NCBI GenBank assembly: GCA_022605425.2
Contig: CM061254.1
Location: 248,001 to 312,000, forward strand
From: Hamiltosporidium tvaerminnensis
Taxonomy: Eukaryota; Microsporidia; Dubosqiidae
Direction of reading: 5' to 3'
DNA: 64,000 bases
Under the pieces are notes generated by a model. The model ran no database searches. It saw only the letters and a list, made by a program, of their open reading frames with translations, and was not told where the DNA came from. Numbering within the stretch: the first letter of the stretch is position 1; every line of letters starts with the position of its first letter. This document shows, piece after piece, positions 48,841-59,367 of this stretch. A program made the translations under genes and the position numbers.

Positions 48841-49055
48841 TTTTCTTACAACTCAAAAACAAAATAAAAATTTTAAAATAAATTTAGTTTCAAAGATCTA
48901 AAAAAAAAGAAATTATAAAAAATGAAATACAAATCAAATAATTCATTATAGATTAAAAATATAAGTTAAATTAATAAAATTATTAAAACAAAATTCATGG
49001 CATTTTTCAGTTTTAATTTCATATTCCAAAGACAAATTGTACAAAAAGTATATTT

Positions 49056-50132
49056 TTATACAAAATAACATCTCCTGGGTTTTTTTTCACATATTTCACC
49101 CGTTACTTTACAAATAAACAAATGCCCGGTTTCAGAAATATAAAGATCAGAATAGACATATCCGCTGTCAAACATATAAGGTTGATTTCTATCATTCATT
49201 TCCACATCCAATCCTTTGCACAATAGAATACTTTGTTCTCTTTTATAAAACGGAAGCTTTGCTGCTAAATCCATTAAGAATGGCATGCAACCAGGACATT
49301 TCATATTCTTATTTTTCTCACAAAATCTTGTTTTTGTAGCTATTAGTCCACACTCCACTAATCTCGTAAGTCTACTTTCAAAAGATAATTTATGTATTTT
49401 ATACAAAGATTTACTATAAATGTAAACTAAAAGATCATAATTGTTACTTATTTGATCTTTCAAAGTAGAAACATCTCTACAAACCAAAAGAGGAAGAAAC
49501 GGTTTGATTAAAAATGTATTTTTACAAAAAGTTTCCTTAGCATATAACATTGCTTCTTTATACTTACAATTTTTACAAAGCTCAATATATTCTTGTACTC
49601 TGAACATATTTTCAATATCAGAACAATTAAATTCCGTATGATTTTCTTTATTCTGATGAATATTTAATTTAATAAAAGTTGTTAAATATTCATTTTTAAT
49701 AGGTATGGTCATATTTTTTAATGTTGTTTTATATTCTTTACAAAAATGTAAAACCTTATCAAATTTTCCATTATAAATTTCTTGTTTAGTTTCATACATT
49801 TCCTTAAAAAAACTATAATCATTATATTTTTCTATTTCAAATTCTTTAACAAATTTCTTAGAAGTTTCAAAATATCCGTGATAAAGTAAATGTTCATTTA
49901 TAAGAACATATAGTTCTTTATCTGTATCCTGTCTTTGTATTACTACAGAATTTAGATCTTCTATTTGTGTATTAATACTTTTAAGTAATGTTTTAAGTTT
50001 TTCTAATTTTTCGTTCAAAGCTTCTGTACTTATTTTTTTTATAGTGTGGATATAAAATAGCTTTTCTATCAATTTATATGTAGAACGAATTAAATTCTGT
50101 CGTTTTGATTTTTGAATGATACTTAAATCCAT
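49056..50132 (-). CDS. MAEA: MAEA/Fyv10 (Gid9) subunit of the GID/CTLH ubiquitin ligase
   Basis: In yeast and animals this protein pairs with RMD5/Gid2 to form the RING core of the GID/CTLH E3 ligase, which in yeast degrades gluconeogenic enzymes. The 358 residues show a helical N-terminus (1-70), a LisH-like segment (VLINEHLLYHGYFETSKKFV, 76-95), a CTLH segment (KEMYETKQEIYNGKFDKVLH, 110-129, to about 160), a CRA-like region (170-245, with ELCKNCKYKEAMLYAKETF) and a C-terminal RING-like domain. In that domain CPGC (279-282), LAAKLPFYKREQSILLCKGL (289-308), NQPYMFDSGYVYS (316-328) and CKVTGEIC (341-348) match the order of the human MAEA C-terminus (CPVC, SRLVCKISGD, PNGYVY, CPRTKEVF). The start is the ATG preceded by CCC (50,133-50,135). 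The frame is intact with no intron. The C-terminus is the best evidence; the N-terminal domains are divergent. Confidence 0.88.
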   Translation of the reverse strand: MDLSIIQKSKRQNLIRSTYKLIEKLFYIHTIKKISTEALNEKLEKLKTLLKSINTQIEDLNSVVIQRQDTDKELYVLINEHLLYHGYFETSKKFVKEFEIEKYNDYSFFKEMYETKQEIYNGKFDKVLHFCKEYKTTLKNMTIPIKNEYLTTFIKLNIHQNKENHTEFNCSDIENMFRVQEYIELCKNCKYKEAMLYAKETFCKNTFLIKPFLPLLVCRDVSTLKDQISNNYDLLVYIYSKSLYKIHKLSFESRLTRLVECGLIATKTRFCEKNKNMKCPGCMPFLMDLAAKLPFYKREQSILLCKGLDVEMNDRNQPYMFDSGYVYSDLYISETGHLFICKVTGEICEKKPRRCYFV

Positions 50133-50135
50133 GGG
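50133..50135 (-). promoter_or_regulatory. CCC start signal of the MAEA-like gene
   Basis: On the gene strand the sequence reads ATTATCCCATGG. It has the same zero-spacing CCC-ATG as OLA1, which fixes the start choice. Confidence 0.6.
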
Positions 50136-50161
50136 ATAATATTTTTTTTGTTATTTATCGA

Positions 50162-50231
50162 TTTAAATTTTAAATTTTAAATTTTAAATTTTAAATTTTA
50201 AATTTTAAATTTTAAATTTTAAATTTTAAAT
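50162..50231. repeat. 7-bp tandem repeat (TTAAATT-type), about ten copies
   Basis: A perfect AAATTTT array of about 70 bases, starting 30 bases upstream of the MAEA-like start codon. It is made of the AAATTT-type motif reported upstream of microsporidian start codons, here amplified as a microsatellite, so copy number could alter expression. Confidence 0.85.
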
Positions 50232-52095
50232 GGTAAATTGTTAGTTTATTTCAAGAATTTTGGAAATAAAAAAAAATATTTTATTCCTCTTGAAATATTA
50301 TTTATAAGAAATTTCGTACTTTATTTTGTCTACCGTGTCAAAAGCTATTTAAAAATGCAAGACTCAACTTGCTTATATTTAAAATTTCAAACTATTTAGA
50401 TAAAAAGTTTTTCTTTAAGGTTTCATATTCTCTATTCTTGTATTTGGCATACACACTTCTCATTAAAAAAATTATGCAATTTTTTATAAAATTTTTTTAA
50501 GCCCTTTTTTTATTTTGTTCCCCATTTTTCTTTAAAATGTTCTCTTGGTAGGATGTACATAAAGCGGAGTAGAAATTGTACTGCCTTAAAGGGTAAAACT
50601 TAAATTTAGTTAAATTCTTTTTATTTCTCGAAAGTCTTTTAGAATTTCAGTTTTATTTTCATTGCAAAAAAAGAAATAAACAGAAAAAAATATCAGAAAA
50701 CAGTCGAATAAAATAAGTAATTTAAGGTAAGGAAATACAGAAAAAACAAATCAAAATTTATCTTCTTTTGGCTTTTTTTTTTCCAATTTTGGAGTTCCTA
50801 ATATTGCTATTATGTAGTAGATTTTAATTTACCAAGCTATTATGTTTCTATTTTGAATATTTTGCCTAAAAAGAACGCAGCAACTCTTTTTTTCCAACAA
50901 CACCATATGATACAACATGCTAAGTTAATTTAACCTTTTATCAAAGTAAAGTTGTCAATAGAAAAGTCTATATCGAATTACAAATTATTAGCAAGTCATA
51001 TATTAATTTATATTAGCAAATTAATTTCGAAAGTATTACCGATGATATTAGTTGAACGAATCTTTGCTAATTACGAGCTTAGATTTAAGAGTGAAGGATT
51101 TTGGAGCATAAACTTCTGATTTTTAAAAAAATGCATTTTGCAAAAATCAAACTGAAATTTTAGAAATCAAATATTTTATTGCAAAAAAAAATTCAAAAAA
51201 GATTTTCATGGCTGATATTAAGCTTAATATTTAAGTTGTTAGTTCGAATTTCAATATTTTTAAATATTCTACTAGTACATCTAGGGACTTTATAAAATGC
51301 AGTCTTTATAAAACCAGGAATACATACCAAAGAGTAAACACATGGTCCTTGACTCATATTTTTAGCTAATCAAAAGATCATCTTTACAAATATAACTATC
51401 AGTCAAACAAACACTTATTTTTCATAACTGAAATTAAAACCATCGATTTACATATTTAGGGAGTGTAAGAATACTTTGTGTTCATGTGATACATTAATTC
51501 ACTTATAAGCAACTTTTTAATGCAGTAAATCTGTAGAATTTTTTTTGTTTATTTTGAATTCCAAATTTATGTTTGCCGATTCGATGAAAATCTTATACAA
51601 ATTCAATAATTTAAAATCTAGAAAAATTGCAAAAACAGTCTAAGAAATAATATGTGCTTTAAATGATTTTATAAGGAATCAAACTATAGAGAAGTCACAA
51701 TAATACAAGTGATAGTTAGTAATTCATAAGATAAAAAACCGAAAGATCTGAGTTTGGATTAAATAGGTCATGATGAGGTAATATAACCGATGGAAATCTA
51801 AAATTTAGACAAGTGATAAATATCAATGTTTCAAATATACTATACTTTGTCTTTTATCCAATTTAGAATCTAAAAACTATTAAATAAGCTCAAAATTATC
51901 CATAAAGTCAGAAAACTTATAATCACAAATACAGTGTCTCATACAGTCAGAAATAAAAATTAAAATATTTAGAAAGACACATAAAAATATTTAAGTCATT
52001 TACAAGATTTCTACCCCAATATTTCTAACATTATTGAGTACTTTATATACTTTTATTTTTATAAAACGATTTAATTAAAATGGTTTTTAGATCTA
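50232..52095. other. Intergenic, no gene seen
   Basis: A+T-rich, stop-dense in all frames. It contains the upstream region of the leftward MAEA-like gene and nothing else recognised. Confidence 0.45.
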
Positions 52096-52735
52096 TTAGG
52101 TGGAAGGAAGAGATTTACGACAGGACCATTTGATTGCAATGGGTATGAAAAACTGATGACAAATTCACTGTTTGATGTTTGGTGAGAAAAAAACTGCTTT
52201 ACATCTTCGGTTGTTCCATCTGTGCTTTATGAGAAGATCTTCAAAACAGGTGTCTATTTCTACATATAAATTTTATTTTTTTATGAAAGTAGATCGTGGA
52301 AAGTATTTAACCTGCTGGTAATTGCCATGTAGAAGCATAGAAACCTGGTCTTGAAGACACCTTAGAATACATAGCGGATATAAATTAATAACACCCTTTA
52401 AAGCCAGGAGAGCTGAGATGCAGGGTATATCTGTTGGTAAAACATTGCGCTTTCTGAACGGATCCCATATAACAAGCCGAGATATATTCTAGCTAAAGTC
52501 TATTAGGTTCCAAAATTCTAAAGAAACGAGGAGTCTACATAGGTTCGAAGGAGCCAGAGAAAAGATTCAAACTATAATCACACTTTATGCAACCGAAATC
52601 AACAGAGTCAGGGCAAATCAAAGCTATAAATTGCATTCTGGACGTCTGTACAATATAAAGCTTTCGAACATAGGTATCAAAGTAGATACCGATAGCGTGC
52701 TAGGGTAGAGTTTTTATGTTAAACCCGAAAGCATT
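52096..52735 (+). repeat. Dispersed ~635-bp element, copy 4
   Basis: Left end GGTGGAAGGAAGAGATTTAC, then TACATCTTCGGTTGTTCCAT, the core GGTAATTGCCATGTAGAAGC followed by GAAACCTGGTCTTG, CACCCTTTAAAGCCAGGAGA, and the right end with the hairpin GGTATC-AAAGTA-GATACC (52,673-52,690) and TTTTTATGTTAAACCCG. It is closest to copy 5, its inverted neighbour about 340 bases away. No intact reading frame. Confidence 0.8.
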
Positions 52736-53074
52736 AATTTCTTTTAATATATAAGACGTGACATTGTTTTTAAAGGACAGTATATGCGAATATATTTACT
52801 TATTTCAAATCTTTTTGCGGATGAGTAAGCTTGAAGCAAAATAACAATTTAATATAGCTTATTCTTAAAAGCCTTTGCAAAAATGGTTAGACTTTTGATG
52901 AAGACCAGTAAAAAAAATTTCAGAGAAAAATTTTTTATTAAGTTTACTCCTTTTTTTTTATCATTTCAAGTTTAATATTACTTATTTAAAGTATAACATA
53001 TTTTTTAAAAAAAAACGTCTCAAGTTTTATATTTGTTTTCATGACATTGACCCGGTTTTAGGTTTAACATAAAT

Positions 53075-53715
53075 GACTGCTACCCCAACACTCAATCAGT
53101 AACCCCTGCGATACCTACGTCCCAAAGCCTTTTATTTAGCAGGTGTGTAGAACCTAATTACTAGGCGAGGCAGTTGCCCGGAGTTCGTTAATGTCCGTTG
53201 CATGGAGTGTGATCGAAGGCCGAAGCCTCCACCTGAACCCCCCCCCCAGGCTATGCAGCATTCACAATTACTCTACACATCCTGAACCTAATAAAATTTT
53301 AGCTAAGATATTTTTCAGAGATTTACATGGGGCCTACCAGACAGTGCAATGTCATATCAAAAGGTATAACCTGCTACTTAGCTCTCCCGGCTTTAAAGGT
53401 GTTTTATTTTTATATCACCCAGGCGCCAAGTCTTCTAACCGAGTGAGCAAGGCTAGGTTTCCATGCTTTTACATGGCAATTACCTAAGAGTTCAGCTGCA
53501 GTCTGCAATCTGGTTGCATAAAAAACTACAAATAAATCTGAACAAACAGTTTTGCCATTTCTTAGACTTCTCCTCCACATAACAACTCCCATGGAACAAC
53601 CAAAGATGTAGTGTGGTTTTATTCCCACCAAAAATCCAAAAAATGATCCTCACACCAGTTTCACGCACACATTACCAAGCAGAAAGTTTTTTATGTGGTT
53701 ATCCTCCCTTCCCTC
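53075..53715 (-). repeat. Dispersed ~635-bp element, copy 5 (best preserved)
   Basis: On the minus strand: GGAAGGGAGGATAACCACAT, TTTCTGCTTGGTAATG, AAACCACACTACATCTTTGG, GGTAATTGCCATGTAAAAGC, CTAGCCTTGCTCACTCGG, CACCTTTAAAGCCGGGAGAG, and the right end GTAGGTATCGCAGGGGTTAC and CATTTATGTTAAACC. A run of ten C on the plus strand (about 53,239-53,248) is unusual here. The minus-strand frame 53,410-53,631 shares KPHYIFGC with copy 2 but stops mid-element, so I do not call a gene. No inverted terminal repeats are evident. Confidence 0.8.
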
Positions 53716-53879
53716 TTTATCATTTCAAAACAAAGAAATTAAAATATTAAAAAATGTATAACTTTTTTATAGAAATTTAAATTTCGCATTAAAATTTTGT
53801 TTTGCAAGTAATTGATTTTTCTATTCATATTTTACTTGTCAACGGCGAAGTGCGATTTATCAAAATCACCAAAATGCAA

Positions 53880-54750
53880 ATATGAAGCGACTCTGACTTA
53901 GAGGAGCATTCTTTTTAGAACAACACAATTTGGTTAAACCATATTTTGTTCATAATATAACTCTGAACGAGTAAATTCTTTAATTGGTAACGATTCGTTT
54001 CCGCCGTAAGTTATGTGATAAGAAACGTACAGAATAGATCTTCAATGCAATTGAAAACAACAAAATTGGAATTTATGGTGCAATTTATATCATTTTAAGA
54101 TTTACGATTGAAGGGCCATATGATTTTATCAGAAAAATGCATGTTTTTCAGATGCCACTATAGCAGAATCTATTAAAGACCTGATTTCGCTAATACAAAA
54201 CGATTACTTATATTCCTTTACAAAAATTGGTGGATCTAAAGAAATAGTTTTAATAGGAAGATTGGTTTTAAGCAAAAAAAGTATGATAAAAGTCGTCTTT
54301 TTAGCCAACCATGGGTGTTCGGACTATTTAGAGAACGACAAAGAGGTTCTATATTCAAATTGTTCTAAATAGAGCTCTTTAGGTGGTTTAAAAAGCCGTA
54401 GGTGATTCTATCTCTTTAATGCGCCAATTTTCTAGTGGTGAAGATATCGGAATTCAATTACGAAGAACCGGCCTGATTTCCGGTTACTGCACTTTTTATC
54501 TTTATACAAGAAAGTTTGCGTTAGGCTGACAACCGACCAGTCAAAAGAAAATTTCAAGGAACGCCTATATCTTGACGCAGCATCTTCATTTTTAGATTGT
54601 GTTCCATCAGTGGGAAATAGACCGGCTAAAAAAAATTATCTCTTAGGAAGTACATTATATTCCAATCAACACCGTTATTACCTTTCAAAATTACGAGAGA
54701 ATCAAGATTTTTCTCATGGTTGTTTGAACTATTTCACAAATTTTGTTTTT
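53880..54750 (+). mobile_element. Merlin/ISXO2-like DDE transposase fossil
   Basis: Around 54,222-54,372 two adjoining frames read GSKEIVLIGRLVLSKK and then, after a one-base shift, KYDKSRLFSQPWVFGLFRER followed by QRGSIFKLF. This matches the core of ISXO2-like (Merlin) transposases, where a VxIDE strand is followed by KYxxGRxxxxQWVFGGxER. The Asp-Glu at the first catalytic site appears as Gly-Arg. A basic patch near 54,000 (FRRKLCDKKR) may be the eroded zinc-finger region, and the 3' limit is uncertain. Many stops, no terminal inverted repeats found. Dead element. Confidence 0.5.
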
Positions 54751-57700
54751 AAATCATGTATTGCATATAATCACAATTGAAAACCTATGGTGAGATTCAA
54801 AAGGTTTAAAACAAACATAATTTTAACAAAAAGCTTAAGTTGAATGATTACATTTACGAATATGTTTTTAGGAAGAATCGTCGAGGTAAACTTGAAAGAC
54901 ACTGTTTTAAAAATTATTGGAACTTTTTATTACATAAAGTAGATATAATTTTACATGCTTATATTAGATTAAAATTAAACTGATAAAAAAGGGTGAAAAT
55001 AAAAAATTTCCTTCTAAAAAATTATCATTTTCTCTCTTTTATTCATCATAAGCCAAGCCAGAATATAGTTGAAGATTTTTGATCATTTTGCCTATATTCT
55101 CTTAAGAATCATAAGTTGAATATTTTTACAAGGAAAGTTTTTAATTAATCAAGAGAGCCGAAATTATAATTTAAACCTCTATAGTCATACGAAATGTTTA
55201 TGTAAACTGGCAAATTTTTCTGAAAAAATGATCTTGAAAATAAATTCAACTATGCCTAGCGAAATAAGCATCCAATCAAAGCTTGACACGATACAAGAGG
55301 CATTGGTGAAAGACAAGTGAATATTTAGGTTAAAATATATTTTCTTATACTGATATAAATGAAATGCAAATATTATTTTGAAAGACATAGAATTTAATCC
55401 GAAAACATAAATAAAAGGTTATTCGAAACCCCACAAACTTCCTAAGATTAAAAAACTTGGAAGTTTAAAAATAAAAATTCTAAGTTTTAACTTAAAATGC
55501 TTGGTTTGGATCTAAAAAAAAGATTTAAATCTAAAATGTCAAAACGATAATAAATTCTCCAGTCGGTACTTAAGTAAGATATTGCGCATTTTAAGAGTCG
55601 GTTTTCCTCATATCGTTTGCAAAAAACCCACAAACGTACCGAGAAAACAAACATACTGAGGAATTCAGAACTATTACCCAATTAACAACAAATACTTGAG
55701 ATAAATTCATCCATGAATAATAAAGGTATTCTCATACAAAACCCGAGATTTAACCTCATCCGTAAGTGAACCGAAATACAATAAGCAAAAGACGGAGCGC
55801 GATCATTTAAAAATTATTTTTATTTTCGTAATAACTAGTTATATTAAACAAAGATAAAATGGTCTGACTTTGGATATCATTTAACAACAAGAAACCCCGA
55901 ATTAAAGACTAATTAAGAAACAAAAATAGTATTTAGATGGCATAGTAAAAAATGAATATATTCCGTGGTAATGCAATGATAAACAAAGCCAAAATTGTCT
56001 GGATAGAAAATGTGAAAAGATCCATAATAATCAATGAAGTAACTCCAGTAAAAAGAAACTAGCTTTACAGGTAAATGATCTGTTCCAAAGTAGAAGCTAT
56101 TGTAAATCTCGTGAAAACGAAATTCTTTTTTTCAAAAAAAATATAAATAGAAAAGTTATCAATTTCTTGTCCAAGCATTTATTTTTTAGAATTTGAATTA
56201 CGCTTCTATATCATCAGCTTGTATTTAATTCGCAATTTTCTAATTTAAAATCCAGTGCTTTTAGTCAGTCGCCTTCGGCAATTTCCCTGTGATAATTAAA
56301 GTATTTCAAACTGGCATATTTTTCCACCTGTTTTAGTTATTATTTTAATTACTTAAGGCTTCGGTTTTTCATTTTCTGTTATATCAGTATTCTTTTTCCC
56401 ACTTATTTTGTTTTTATTTGCTTAATATTTATTCTCGAAGTATAATGATCAAACTCAGATGGTTGGGTTCTCTTGAACAAATTTAAAAGACTAGAGTTAT
56501 AGAAGATGTATTCAGTTGTAATTTCGAAAGCCGAAGATTCTGGATTACCCGAAAACTAGTTTGCTAAATTAAGTTAAAAAGGTTTAAAGTAATTTTTTTA
56601 TGTACGAATGGAAAGAGAGGCGCTTAGTCTTGATAGATGGAAGTTGATTTTAAACGATGCCGAGGTCTTTAATTCGCCTTAATGAAATAAGAATTTAAGT
56701 AAGTATTTTTTCTTGTTACGGGTTTTTTATCCGATAAAAATTGGTTTTTTTAGCGGCTTAATGTATTAGTGTATTCAATGATTTATATAATTTACTAGCT
56801 ATTCATTGACGAATATATAAATTCACACAGGTATAGTCACTCCATAGATTATTCTAACAAATATTGTACTGATGAATCATTTTTTGAAATATAAACATAT
56901 TTGCTAGGTGTTAATGCTTTAAAACATAAATTCTACTTAACTTTTTTGGCATCAGTAAATGAGCTTTAAAAGAAAATCTGTATCGAGCGAGAAAATTGAA
57001 TTTAATAAAAAAATAATTTAAAATGTAGAATATATATAGAAATGCTAGTATTAAAATACTACAACCTAAAAGAATCTGTTTAACAATATTCCTTGATACT
57101 TTTAATTAAAACAATATATATTCGGATATGTTTCTTGTTCGACTCCTTCATATACCATTAGTTGTATAAGAATTTCACACAAATTAAGAAAATTTTTATT
57201 CGTAAAGAAACACTATAAATTAAGTTTTGGGTCTTTAAAACCAATTGAATATTTCGATATGTGTCCTAGTCTTCGGATCATTATTCAATTGTATAATAAA
57301 GAGAGCTGACAACCTGTTAGCATAAATGCAAAAAGTATCTAGCTCGCTTTATAACACAAGAACAAAAAATTTTATATTAACATTCAGGTTCGATGGCTTT
57401 ATGAAACCCAAGTTGAATTTTACGTAATATAAAGAACATAAAGGATAATTTTTTTGGGTTCTATTAAAGCTTACTAAGCTACAGGGTTCTAAGAAGTATA
57501 GATGAAGGCTTTAGCAGAAACCTTCATATGAGCCAAAAATTGTATGGAAAATTTATGGTTATAATTATTTTAATAAAATATTCTCAACTATGTAGAATAA
57601 AAGCCAAAAATTTAAAATATGCCGAACTTTTTCTTTATTAAAGCGATATTTTTTTGACCGTGTTAGTCAAAAAATGTATTAGTATCTTGTTTTTTACTAA

Positions 57701-58062
57701 ATTTTTTTTTCATTCTAAATGTGCTTGATTTTAAAAGTTTGAGAAAAAGGAGACATGATAAGAAACTTAAAAAGGTCAATACGCTGGCCTTTTTAGATAA
57801 AGTATGGGAAATCAAAAACGTTCAAAAATCATACATTAGAATTTATAAACTTGAACATGAAATACTTTTATGGTCTAAGAACAAACAATAATCTTAGAAA
57901 GAGTTTGACATTTCTAAAAGAATATTTTTTTTGTGTCATAGAAGGCAAATAATCAAAAAAACTTTTAAACATCCTAAGAATATTTATCAAAGTATTTAAT
58001 CTATGATAAAATAAAAATCATCAAAAAAATTCTGGAATAAGATTTATAATAAAACAAATTGA
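54751..58062. other. Intergenic desert, no gene seen
   Basis: About 3.3 kb, A+T-rich with dense stops. The 64- and 67-codon minus-strand frames at 55,185-55,681 have no protein-like signal. Nothing repeats elsewhere in the window that I could see. Confidence 0.45.
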
Positions 58063-59367
58063 ATGCTCTACATGCACATGGGGGTCAATTTCTATCGCGC
58101 AAATTTATTGCTTGTATGTATGTTTGCAACATTTTTAGTGTTCACACATGATATAAGTAAAGAATTTAATATAGATGAATATAGAGATTTTTTTATTAAA
58201 AAATCTCTCGATTTATATGAGAAAGAAAGCAAACAGTTCAAAAACATCCCAAAGTTGATAGAATTAATTGATTGTATGTTTTATGATGATCATCTTAGAT
58301 TTGCTGTTGATTCATTATCGACATTTTTTTATTCAAAAAATTCAAAAAAATACAAATTTGATATCTATAGACCGGATCTAAAAAGAATTTTTAAATATGA
58401 ACCATTCAAGATTAGAGGATTTGAAGTTGTTCAAATAAATGATAAAATCTGGTTTATAAATAGTATAAAACCAACCGCTTGTGCAGATGTAAATAATCGA
58501 TTAGGACGTAATTTTAAGATAATTAACGAAAAGATTTTTAAAGCATTTTTGACAAACTTCTTTAAAATGTACAAATGCATTCGAAAAATCTCTAAATTTT
58601 ATGATACAAATGAAAATTCATATGTTTCGATAGAAGATATTACAAACAACACTTCTAAAAAAATACCTAGAAAATTTCAAAAGACAGATTCTTATTTGTT
58701 TCCATATCTGTGTAATGCATCATCTGTTAAGATTGAATCAGAAATAGAAACTGTCGATTTGGATTTCGAAAGAGCCAAAATGATTGAATCGTTTGAAATA
58801 AAATTTGGAAAATTTTCATATTTCTTCTATGGGTACTATAATTTATATATTATTGATAGAGACATTTCAGAATCCTATGAGGGCTCAAATATTTCGAAAA
58901 TTTCAAAGAAAACAACGATTAGTTTATACAGAATCGATTTTTTAGATCCAATGCCTTTGGATCATTACAAAAAAGTCACGTTTCCTGTTGAAAGAACATA
59001 TTATTACGAATCATCACTTCAATGTATAAAATTCGAGTATTTTCATACAAAATATAGTGTCAATCATGACAATTATCAATTTTTGATTCGCTTTACGGAT
59101 TCCGACATTACATTTGAATTTAATTTTAATTGGTTCGCTGCTTGTGAACTAATCAAAAATTATACTCCAGCTACCACCATATACGTTTATTTAAAAATAG
59201 AAAGAGACAGGAATCTAGAGATAGTTGAAATGAAGAGATGTATAGACAAGAATTATTTTAGAGTTCTAAATGTGCTTGATTTTCATTCACGTCTTGGTCT
59301 GTTTTACATTAGAAATATAAAAGAACTAAACGAGGATATAGATCTAAAAAACATGTTCGAGTTCTAG
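58063..59367 (+). CDS. Family copy G: intact predicted secreted protein, lineage-specific family
   Basis: The function is unknown. The 434-residue protein begins with a signal-like segment (YRANLLLVCMFATFLVF, 11-27); codons 4 and 6 are also Met, so the start could be slightly later. Family blocks: FNIDEYRDFFIKKSLDLYEK (35-54), FAVDSLSTFFYSKNSKKY (80-97), DIYRPDLKR (100-108), INEKIFKAFLTNFFKMYKCI (154-173), SIEDITNNTSKKIPRKFQKT (189-208), YYNLYIIDRDISESYEG (258-274), FEYFHTKYSVNHDNYQF (324-340) and FEFNFNW (351-357). The C-terminal LVF block of the other copies is replaced by a shorter ending (DLKNMFEF). No CCC precedes the start. It is isolated, about 15 kb from the nearest copy, yet fully open, which argues for selection. 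Confidence 0.9.
   Translation: MLYMHMGVNFYRANLLLVCMFATFLVFTHDISKEFNIDEYRDFFIKKSLDLYEKESKQFKNIPKLIELIDCMFYDDHLRFAVDSLSTFFYSKNSKKYKFDIYRPDLKRIFKYEPFKIRGFEVVQINDKIWFINSIKPTACADVNNRLGRNFKIINEKIFKAFLTNFFKMYKCIRKISKFYDTNENSYVSIEDITNNTSKKIPRKFQKTDSYLFPYLCNASSVKIESEIETVDLDFERAKMIESFEIKFGKFSYFFYGYYNLYIIDRDISESYEGSNISKISKKTTISLYRIDFLDPMPLDHYKKVTFPVERTYYYESSLQCIKFEYFHTKYSVNHDNYQFLIRFTDSDITFEFNFNWFAACELIKNYTPATTIYVYLKIERDRNLEIVEMKRCIDKNYFRVLNVLDFHSRLGLFYIRNIKELNEDIDLKNMFEF

Noticed and set aside
53191-53631. Frames inside copy 5 of the ~635-bp element, one sharing KPHYIFGC with copy 2
   Set aside because: The shared peptide follows from DNA similarity; the frames end at different places and break elsewhere in the element.
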